In this document: positions 15,965 to 21,709 of the stretch, piece by piece
Numbering within the stretch: the stretch's first letter is position 1
How the letters are laid out: each line of letters begins with the position of its first letter
Source: a virus
Strand: one strand, 5' to 3'
Virus record (IMG/VR): IMGVR_UViG_3300046479_000005
Span: 1-21,709 of that record
DNA: 21,709 bases
Made by a program: the position numbers and the translations under genes
The notes under the pieces: generated by a model
Seen by the model: only the letters and a program-made list of their open reading frames with translations
Databases searched by the model: none
Told to the model about the DNA's origin: nothing

Positions 15965-16245
15965 CCACACCCATGACGGCGGCCGAGTTCGCCCTCGCCT
16001 ACGGGCTGCTGCCAGCATCCGGCACGCCGGCGCCCGCGGCCCCGAACGCCGTCTACACGACCGGCCTGAATGAGCGATGGGACACCGTGGCGTGGAAGCT
16101 CTACGGCGATCCGACGCAGATCAACGTCCTGGTGATGGCCAACCCGGCCGTCCCGATCGTCTGCCAGATCCCGCAGGGCACCGTGATCCAGGGCGGAATT
16201 CTGCCGCCGCCAGCGGCGCCGGCCAGCACGACGCCTTGGGGCTAG
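15961..16245 (+). CDS. X: Tail protein X (LysM-like)
   Basis: The start ATG is shared with the U stop (ATGA), which decides the start despite an open frame further upstream. The 94-residue protein has the GpX/LysM-like core RWDTVAWKLYGDPTQINVLVMANP, followed by IPQGTVIQGGILPPP. P2 X is a small tail protein of this type (about 67 residues); here an N-terminal Ala/Pro segment of about 35 residues is added. Position between U and D is the arrangement seen in many P2-like prophages. Confidence 0.88.
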   Translation: MTTPMTAAEFALAYGLLPASGTPAPAAPNAVYTTGLNERWDTVAWKLYGDPTQINVLVMANPAVPIVCQIPQGTVIQGGILPPPAAPASTTPWG

Positions 16246-16313
16246 GCCCCGCGCCCGCCGACGCCTCAGCTTCAGAAACGCCTTCCCCCTCCCCTCAGAT
16301 CCAGGAGACCACG

Positions 16314-16853
16314 ATGCGCTTCCGCTTCCGCTTCCCCGCAGTGCTGAAACTCGCCGCCGCCGCGGTCCTGATTGGCTGCCTCGGCGGTGCCGTGGCGACG
16401 CAGGCACAGTCGCCCGCGACCGGGCAGCTGCGCGCCGTCATCTACCAGACCCCGCCGACCACCGCCAACACGGTGGGCATCGGGCTTGCCGGTAACAACG
16501 GCGTCACCAGCCCCGCCGCGCTCGCCGGCCAGGCGTTCGGCACCACGACCTCCGCCCCGGCCCACCTGGTCTCGGCCCAGAGCGCGGCCCCGACCCTGTC
16601 GAGCTGTGGCACCTCGCCCTCGATCGCCGGCACCGACACCGCCGGGATCGTGACCATGGGAACTTCCGCGACCGGCTGCGTCATCACCTTCGCCCAGCCC
16701 TACAACGCGGCCCCGTACTGCGTGGTGAGCTGGATCGCTACTCCGCTGGCCTCGCAGAGCTACGTGACCTCGGCGACCGCCATCTCGACGACCCAGACGT
16801 CCGCAAACGGCAACAAGCTGCAGTACGTCTGCATCGCGCAGAGCGGCGGCTGA
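16314..16853 (+). CDS. Secreted/tail-fibre-tip-like protein with signal peptide
   Basis: The 179-residue frame starts at ATG 16314 with GGAG upstream; the open frame before it is a shadow of X. The N-terminus is a Sec-type signal peptide: basic MRFRFRF, hydrophobic core LKLAAAAVLIGCLGGAVA, then an AxA-type site before QS (ATQAQS). LIGC also partly fits a lipobox, so lipoprotein processing is a second possibility. The mature region ends with CGTSPSIAGTDTAGIVTMG, CVITFAQPYNAAPYCVVSW and a C-terminal YVCIAQSGG. I have seen this kind of CGTSP...TAGxVTxG pattern at C-termini of phage fibre proteins, so it may be a detached fibre tip or adhesin. It lies between X and D, where P2 has no gene. Confidence 0.65.
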   Translation: MRFRFRFPAVLKLAAAAVLIGCLGGAVATQAQSPATGQLRAVIYQTPPTTANTVGIGLAGNNGVTSPAALAGQAFGTTTSAPAHLVSAQSAAPTLSSCGTSPSIAGTDTAGIVTMGTSATGCVITFAQPYNAAPYCVVSWIATPLASQSYVTSATAISTTQTSANGNKLQYVCIAQSGG

Positions 16854-16857
16854 TCGC

Positions 16858-17943
16858 ATGAGCGGCGCCGGGATATCCCTCGCGCTGCCGGTGCCGGACT
16901 GGCGCGTGCTGTACAACGGAACCGACATCACGCGCCGGCTCGCCACCTTCCTGAGCGAGATCACCTACGAGGAGGCCGTCGGCAAGCAGGCCAACTCGAT
17001 CGAGATCGTGCTGACCGATGCCCTGCAGCAGATGCAGGCCAATCCGCCCACCATCACGGATACGATCGACCTCTCGCTCGGTTACGCCGGCAGCGCCCTG
17101 AAGTCTGTCGGGACGTTCCAGATCGATGAGTTTGGCCTCAAGGGGCCGCCCGACCAGTTCCACATCAAAGCTATCCAGGCCGGCCTCACGCAGGCGCTCC
17201 GCACCCCGAATAGTGCCGCCTATGAGGGCCAGACCCTGTTGCAGATCGCCGGCACGGTGGCGGCCCGGCACGGCTTCACGGTGGTTGGCGATGCCGTCGA
17301 TCCGAATGTCCCCTACGGGCGCGTCACCCAGGCGCTGGAACCCGATCTTGCCTTCCTGCATCGTCTCGCCAGCACGCACAACTACGAGTTCAATGTGCGG
17401 GACAACAAGCTGGTCTTCTACAGCCACCCGGCACTGGAAGCGGTGGCGCCGGTCGGGACGATTTCCCGCACGGGAGTGATCAACTTCGACTTCAAGAACC
17501 AGACGCTCGGCCGGCAGACCTACAAGGCCGCGCAGGTCAGCTATTTCGATCCCGCGACCAAGGCGCTGGTGACCGGCCACGCGACCGCCACCAACGTGCC
17601 AACGGCCGACACCCTCAAGACGGTGGAGCGGGTCGAGAACGGCCAGCAGGCGCAACTGCGCGCGCAAGCCTACTTGCACGAGCACAACGCGAGCAAGGTC
17701 ACGGGCGAGATCTCGTTGCCTGGAACCATGACTTATCGGGCCGGCATGACAGTGAACGTCTCGGGCTTCGGTACGTACGACAGCAGCACTTACATGATTG
17801 AGCGAGCCAAACACCGGCTCGCCACCCAGGGGTGGGTCACGGCGCTGTCGCTGCATATCGTGGTGACCGGCACGGCGGCCCAGACCGTCGGGGCGGACAT
17901 TACCGAGGCCGCATCTTCGCCGGGCGTAACGCCGGGGACCTGA
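16858..17943 (+). CDS. D: Tail hub protein D (baseplate hub / gp27-like)
   Basis: The 361-residue product starts 4 bases after the previous stop with no clear ribosome binding site, so coupling is likely. It matches P2 gpD, the baseplate hub related to Mu gp44 and the gp27 part of VgrG: DWRVLYNGTDITRRLATFLSEITYEE, SIEIVLTDALQQMQ, VGTFQIDEFGLKGPPDQFHIKAIQAGL, EGQTLLQIAGTVAARHGFTV, and LEPDLAFLHRLASTHNYEFNVRDNKLVFY. The C-terminal part (GQQAQLRAQAYLHEHNASKVTGE, then a YMIERAKHRLATQGWVTALSL strand) completes the fold. It holds the spike encoded by the next gene. Length is close to P2 gpD. Confidence 0.93.
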   Translation: MSGAGISLALPVPDWRVLYNGTDITRRLATFLSEITYEEAVGKQANSIEIVLTDALQQMQANPPTITDTIDLSLGYAGSALKSVGTFQIDEFGLKGPPDQFHIKAIQAGLTQALRTPNSAAYEGQTLLQIAGTVAARHGFTVVGDAVDPNVPYGRVTQALEPDLAFLHRLASTHNYEFNVRDNKLVFYSHPALEAVAPVGTISRTGVINFDFKNQTLGRQTYKAAQVSYFDPATKALVTGHATATNVPTADTLKTVERVENGQQAQLRAQAYLHEHNASKVTGEISLPGTMTYRAGMTVNVSGFGTYDSSTYMIERAKHRLATQGWVTALSLHIVVTGTAAQTVGADITEAASSPGVTPGT

Positions 17944-17946
17944 GCG

Positions 17947-18564
17947 ATGGCAGATAAATACTGGGCACAATCGCGGAACGTCACGTTCCGAAGCGGCATC
18001 GTGAGCGCGCTCGGGACGGCCCAGTACAAAGGATTCGTGCGCGTCCGGTTCCCGGATCGCGACAACATCGAGAGCGGGTGGCTCCAGGTCCTGACCCGTG
18101 GCACCCAGGGCACGAAGCACTGGCACATACCGGAGATCGGCGCGCAGGTGAAGTGCTCGCTCGACGAGCACGACGAGAACGGCAGCATCGACGGCGAGCT
18201 GTGGTCGAGCGTCGACGCACCAGTCGAGGCCGCGACCAATACCCAGGACAGGACCGACTACAGCGACGGCACCAGCATCGTCTACGACACCGCGGCCCAC
18301 ACCCTCACGGTCCAGCTTGGTACCAGCGGAAGCGCCACGATCAATACCCCGCTCGGCAATGAAATTGCACTGGCCAGCGATGGCACCGTGCTGCTGCAGG
18401 ACAGGGCCGGCTCCTACATCAAGCTGAACGGCGACGGCACCATCAAGGTCCACGGCCAGATCGTCAGCGACAGCGACATGGTGGCCATCGGGATCAGCGC
18501 CACCCAGCACGTGCACGGCGATGTTCAGAGTGGCGGAGCGACGACTTCTGGTCCGCAGGGGTAA
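17947..18564 (+). CDS. V: Baseplate spike protein V
   Basis: This 205-residue protein begins 3 bases after the D stop. Residues about 10-90 form the OB-fold (FRSGIVSALGTAQYKGFVRVRFPDRD, SGWLQVLTRGTQGTKHWHIPEIGAQVKC). Residues about 105-170 are a beta-helical region (DGTSIVYDTAAHTLTVQL, ASDGTVLLQD, GDGTIKVHG). The tip carries HVHG with H188 and H190, the HxH motif that binds iron in the P2 gpV needle trimer, followed by a Gly/Ser/Pro-rich end typical of the family. It acts as the membrane-piercing spike at the centre of the baseplate. The length is similar to P2 V (about 211). Confidence 0.93.
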   Translation: MADKYWAQSRNVTFRSGIVSALGTAQYKGFVRVRFPDRDNIESGWLQVLTRGTQGTKHWHIPEIGAQVKCSLDEHDENGSIDGELWSSVDAPVEAATNTQDRTDYSDGTSIVYDTAAHTLTVQLGTSGSATINTPLGNEIALASDGTVLLQDRAGSYIKLNGDGTIKVHGQIVSDSDMVAIGISATQHVHGDVQSGGATTSGPQG

Positions 18565-18567
18565 GTG

Positions 18568-19077
18568 ATGTCCGGTACCGCCACCCTGGCCGACGTGACC
18601 TCGGCCGACTGGTCGCTGGAACTCGACGCCACGGCTGGCGGCGGGACCGGCTCCGGGATCGGCTCGATCGTCCAGGCGCTCGATGACGTCAACCAGTGCA
18701 TCGCCATCATCCTCACCACCATCCCCGGCGAGGACCCGTTCCGACCGACGTTCGGCTGCGACATCACCCAGTACCTCGACCAGCCAATCCAGGCCGCGCA
18801 GTCGGCGATCGCCGGGACGGTGACGAACGCGCTGGCGACCTGGGAACCCCGGATCACGGTGAAGTCTGTGACCAGCACCGTCAGTGCAGCAAGTCCGGGT
18901 GCCCTCGATGTCACGGTGAGCTGGGTCCTGAAGCTGGCCGGGACGGCACCGCAGATCGTGATCGGCAACACCGTGCAGAGCACGACGGTGACGGTCGGCG
19001 CCGCGGCAACAGCGGCGCCCAGTCGAGCCTCGGGATTCGTGTTCGGGGCAAGCGCCTTTGGGACAGGAGCATTCTGA
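18568..19077 (+). CDS. W: Baseplate wedge protein W (gp25-like)
   Basis: ATG 18568 is preferred because AGGGG lies 7 bases upstream; GTG at 18565 is one codon earlier. The 169-residue product shows the gp25/GpW lysozyme-like wedge pattern: a helix followed by VNQCIAIILTTIPGEDPFRPTFGCDITQYL, then AAQSAIAGTVTNALATWEPRITVKSV and a final strand pair (GALDVTVSWVLKL). The C-terminal 35 residues are an Ala/Ser/Thr-rich tail. In P2, W is followed directly by J; here two signal-peptide genes lie in between. Confidence 0.88.
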   Translation: MSGTATLADVTSADWSLELDATAGGGTGSGIGSIVQALDDVNQCIAIILTTIPGEDPFRPTFGCDITQYLDQPIQAAQSAIAGTVTNALATWEPRITVKSVTSTVSAASPGALDVTVSWVLKLAGTAPQIVIGNTVQSTTVTVGAAATAAPSRASGFVFGASAFGTGAF

Positions 19078-19079
19078 CC

Positions 19080-21182
19080 GTGCGCAAACTTCTCGCGATT
19101 TTCGCGATTCTGATCGGCCCGCTGCCGGCAGCAGCACAGTCAATACCGGCTCCCACAAACGGCTTCGGCATCGGACAGTCCCCGGCACAAGGGGCGATAT
19201 GGTCCATCTCGCAGTGGGACCATGCGTGGGCGTCCAAGCAGGACTACAACGCGGCCGGCGCGTTCACGGGGCTCGGGGTGAGCGGCACGACGCACCTCTA
19301 TGCCGCGGACTGGCTGACCAGCGGGTCGGCCTATCAGCTCGCCTGGCCCGTGACCGGCGCGAATGCCGCCGTTCTGTCGCCCAACGGGCAGATCGCCCTG
19401 ACGACAGCCTCCCGGGCCTCGCAGCTCAGCAACAGCTACGGCTCGCTGGAGACTACGATTGGCACTGCTGGTTTCGCGTTCAATGACGACGTGTTCGCCG
19501 CAAGCGGCCGCCACCTCTCGGTCTACGCGGGATACGATGAGGCGCAGACACTGTCGGGCTCCTCCGGGCTCGCGTTCGGGCGCGAGATCGATGCCGTGAA
19601 TTTCGGCCCGCAGGCCACGGCCACGTCTCCGGGCTCACCGGAGGTCTATGGTTCGACGATCGCCCTCTGGCTGGCCTCCGGCGGCTCGCATGCCGGCGTC
19701 ACCGATGCCACTGAGGCGATTGGCATCAAGGACAACGGGGCGCGCTTCCAGACCGGAATCATTGTCGGCGCCAACGCGCTCACCAACTACAGCGGCTTTG
19801 GGTATGCGATGCGGCTCGCCAAGGGCCACATCATCCAGTGGCATGACGCCTCTGACGTGGCCGGACCCAACATCACCAGTACCGTGGCGACAGCCGCGAA
19901 TTCCATCAGCATGCAGTTCCAGGACGGTGGCGTCTCGTTCGTGAACCAGGCCGGTGGCCTTGATGCCAGCATCCAGGCGATCGCCAACGCGGTCAATGGC
20001 GTGGCGCTGGTGCCAAGTGTTACCGGAGCGCCCACGCAAGTCGCGGCGATCGGGGCGGACACAAACGTCGAGCTGAACCTGACCGCCAAGGGAACGGCGG
20101 CCATCTATGCCGCCAGCCCGTTCGTCGCCGGCAGCACGTTCGAGGCGGGCGGCAACGCTGCGTTCCTCGGAACGGTCACCGTCTCGGCTGGCCTGACGTC
20201 TGTGCAGGCCCTGGCGATGACGTCAACGGCAGAGACGAATAGCGGAACCTATACAGGCGGAACCCGCTACGGTGGCGATATACTGACCGATTGGATAGGC
20301 AACGGCTCTGCGGGGGCCACGCTGTTCGTAAACAGCCTACAGGGCAGCTATTCGCCGAACAGCACGACCTACCCGAATGGCGTCGCCGGCTACGGCTGCG
20401 TAATGACACTGCCGCAGGCATCCGGCGGGATCTGCGTCTACGGGGCCACGACGGTGACGAATGCCGGCGGAGACGGGTACGGCGTCGCCGGCCTGGGCGT
20501 CAACGGCGTCAACGGCGCCCAATCATTCGGAGGGGTGTTCCAGGCGCAGACCATCGCGGGACAGACCAGCGGGGCGGCACACGGGGCCGTCGTGGCCGTC
20601 ACGAACTTGCATAGCGGGATCATCCCCGGCGACGCCTCGATCGAGGTGTCCACGATCGGGCCCAACGTAAGCAAGGCCATTGCCGCCGTCGAGATAACGA
20701 ATGAGGGAAGCACCGCGCTACCTGGCTACTACAAAGGCATTTGGTTCAATCTGCAGAATGCGGTTTCGGCCTCCACGCAACTGGCGACCTATGCGTTCAT
20801 AACGGACGACCACTACCCGACATCCAACACGGATACCGAACTCACCGTGTCGAACGGCATCCTGTGGGACGAGAGTTCCTTCACGACATCGGAATATGCT
20901 GGCCCCAGCTTCATGGTCGGTCCAACTGTCGCTAACTACAACTCCCGCGTCGAAATAGTGGGGAGTGCAGGCGCAGCCCCGGGCATAACCGTCGTTGGTG
21001 CCGGTGCGTCCCCCGCAACGAACGCGAACCTCAGCATTACCGCTCTGGGGACGGGAGTGGTCAATTTCCCCAACGGACTAACTTCTGCGTCGTTCACCTC
21101 CGGTACCAGCGCGGGCGTGTCCTGTTCCGGCACACCCACATCCAGCTTTGCTTCTGTCAAAGGCATTGTTACGCACTGTTGA
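19080..21182 (+). CDS. Tail-fibre-like protein with N-terminal signal peptide
   Basis: GTG 19080 is chosen because AGGAG lies 10 bases upstream and it begins directly after the W stop; the open frame before it overlaps W. The 700-residue product starts with a clear signal peptide (MRKLLAIFAILIGPLPAAA, cleavage before QS). SQWDHAWASKQDYNAAG resembles the W..AFASKQD motif near the start of phage fibre proteins. Two related modules (about 315-345, QVAAIGADTNVELNLTAKG; about 634-665, NANLSITALGTGVVNFPNG) are of the type repeated in fibres. The middle is Gly-rich beta sequence, and the end (GVSCSGTPTSSFASVKGIVT, then HC) is a fibre-like C-terminus. Virion fibres are normally built in the cytoplasm, so a signal peptide is unexpected. 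Bases about 20200-21180 look less GC-biased at third positions than the neighbours. Confidence 0.7.
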   Translation: MRKLLAIFAILIGPLPAAAQSIPAPTNGFGIGQSPAQGAIWSISQWDHAWASKQDYNAAGAFTGLGVSGTTHLYAADWLTSGSAYQLAWPVTGANAAVLSPNGQIALTTASRASQLSNSYGSLETTIGTAGFAFNDDVFAASGRHLSVYAGYDEAQTLSGSSGLAFGREIDAVNFGPQATATSPGSPEVYGSTIALWLASGGSHAGVTDATEAIGIKDNGARFQTGIIVGANALTNYSGFGYAMRLAKGHIIQWHDASDVAGPNITSTVATAANSISMQFQDGGVSFVNQAGGLDASIQAIANAVNGVALVPSVTGAPTQVAAIGADTNVELNLTAKGTAAIYAASPFVAGSTFEAGGNAAFLGTVTVSAGLTSVQALAMTSTAETNSGTYTGGTRYGGDILTDWIGNGSAGATLFVNSLQGSYSPNSTTYPNGVAGYGCVMTLPQASGGICVYGATTVTNAGGDGYGVAGLGVNGVNGAQSFGGVFQAQTIAGQTSGAAHGAVVAVTNLHSGIIPGDASIEVSTIGPNVSKAIAAVEITNEGSTALPGYYKGIWFNLQNAVSASTQLATYAFITDDHYPTSNTDTELTVSNGILWDESSFTTSEYAGPSFMVGPTVANYNSRVEIVGSAGAAPGITVVGAGASPATNANLSITALGTGVVNFPNGLTSASFTSGTSAGVSCSGTPTSSFASVKGIVTHC

Positions 21183-21191
21183 GGAGCCACC

Positions 21192-21428
21192 ATGCGTAGT
21201 TTCATCATCGCGTCCATCCTGTTCGTTCCCGTCATCGCGGCGGCGCAAACCGTCCCACAGCCCCCCTCTCCGCAGATGCAAGCGCTGGCCGCTACGGTCA
21301 TGCAGTTGACCCAGGAGACGGTCGAACTTCGCACGGAAATCTTTGCGCTCCGGGCCGAGAACGATACGCTCAAGGCCACAGCGAAGAAGGCTGACGCAGC
21401 CCCGCCCGCCGATGCGCCTGCGCACTGA
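21192..21428 (+). CDS. Small exported coiled-coil protein
   Basis: GAGGAG precedes ATG 21192, which lies 9 bases after the fibre-like gene's stop. The 78-residue protein has a signal peptide (MRSFIIASILFVPVIAAA, then QT), a short Pro-rich linker (VPQPPSPQ), and a heptad-type helix (MQALAATVMQLTQETVELRTE through LRAENDTLKA) with a final Ala/Pro/Asp tail. It has no cysteine, so it is not an outer-membrane lipoprotein such as an o-spanin. Its signal peptide ends like that of the preceding gene (AAAQ), suggesting a common export route and perhaps a partnership. I do not recognise a family. Confidence 0.65.
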   Translation: MRSFIIASILFVPVIAAAQTVPQPPSPQMQALAATVMQLTQETVELRTEIFALRAENDTLKATAKKADAAPPADAPAH

Positions 21429-21446
21429 CCGCGCGGAGACTCCCGC

Positions 21447-21709
21447 ATGAGCGCCTCGATCACCACGCTGCCGGCCCCGTCGTTCCTGACCGATTCTGAC
21501 GGTCTCGATCCGCTCGCGATCCTGAACGACATGATCGCGACGTTCGAGCAGGCCAGCGGCAAGACCCTCTACCCGGCCCAGGTCGAACGCCTGCTGATCA
21601 ACCTCTATGCCTACCGGGAGACACTGGTCCGGAACGCCATCCAATACACGGGCCAGCAGAACCTCTTGGCCTTCGCGTCCTACCCGGTGCTGGACTATAT
21701 CGGCCAGCT
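21447..21709 (+). CDS. J: Baseplate assembly protein J, 3' incomplete
   Basis: ATG 21447 follows GGAG by 8 bases. Only the first 87 codons are in the window. The opening (TTLPAPSFLTDSDGLDPLAILNDM) and the helix QVERLLINLYAYRETLVRNAIQYTGQQNLLAFASYPVLDYIG match the N-terminal part of P2 gpJ, in which the AYRE...R...N motif and the A...LD sequence are characteristic. It forms the baseplate wedge with W and I. The gene continues beyond the right edge. Confidence 0.88.
   Translation, partial: MSASITTLPAPSFLTDSDGLDPLAILNDMIATFEQASGKTLYPAQVERLLINLYAYRETLVRNAIQYTGQQNLLAFASYPVLDYIGQ

Noticed and set aside
13004-16018. Very long antisense open frame (1004 codons), with others at 1688-4174, 4870-6657, 9855-12311 and 16738-19188.
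   Set aside because: They lie opposite clearly recognisable tail and head genes. Their translations are Arg/Gly/Asp-rich without familiar domains. Long antisense frames are expected in GC-rich DNA with biased codons.
16077-16313. Upstream extension of the 16314 gene into the X gene.
   Set aside because: The extension overlaps X in another frame, lacks a ribosome site, and would bury the signal peptide; ATG 16314 with GGAG fits better.
18696-19079. Upstream extension of the fibre-like gene over W.
   Set aside because: It overlaps the well-supported W coding region, is His/Arg-rich shadow sequence, and would bury the signal peptide starting at GTG 19080.
21192-21428. Small exported protein as a lysis spanin.
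   Set aside because: It has no lipobox cysteine, no neighbouring holin or endolysin, and lies inside the baseplate operon.

Overview
The window is the late structural-gene cluster of a contractile-tailed (myovirus-type) phage or prophage. All recognisable genes lie on the + strand and run from the end of the head module into the baseplate genes. DNA is strongly GC-rich with G/C-ended codons, so a GC-rich proteobacterial host is likely. An alphaproteobacterium is my guess; nothing here proves it. I see no integrase, repressor, lysis gene, tRNA, CRISPR array or insertion sequence. Both ends cut through genes.

Head module (1-9854): a 5'-incomplete MuF-type minor head protein with a phage pyrophosphatase-like domain in its middle; an XkdF-like prohead protease fused to a long Ala/His-rich scaffold-like region that has a very strong internal ribosome binding site; a major capsid protein with an Ig-like insertion; a small unknown protein; a gp6-like connector; a gp10-like completion protein; a small tail-completion/terminator candidate; and a gp37-like protein.

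Tail module (9945-21709): gene order follows phage P2: sheath (FI), tube (FII), tail assembly chaperone E with a short overlapping E' reading frame in the -1 frame, tape measure (T), U, X, D (hub), V (spike), W (gp25-like wedge) and the start of J. Three genes encoding Sec-type signal peptides interrupt this series: one between X and D, and two between W and J. The larger of the latter pair is a 700-residue tail-fibre-like protein.

Genes are packed tightly (ATGA, TAATG and TAGTG stop/start overlaps), so translational coupling is likely. The gaps that do exist at the head genes and before the sheath gene carry GC-rich perfect hairpins without U tracts. The observations most worth a second look are the nested scaffold start, the pyrophosphatase-like/MuF fusion, the set of signal-peptide proteins inside the baseplate operon, the E/E' junction lacking a canonical slippery heptamer, and the surface-type insertions in several virion proteins.
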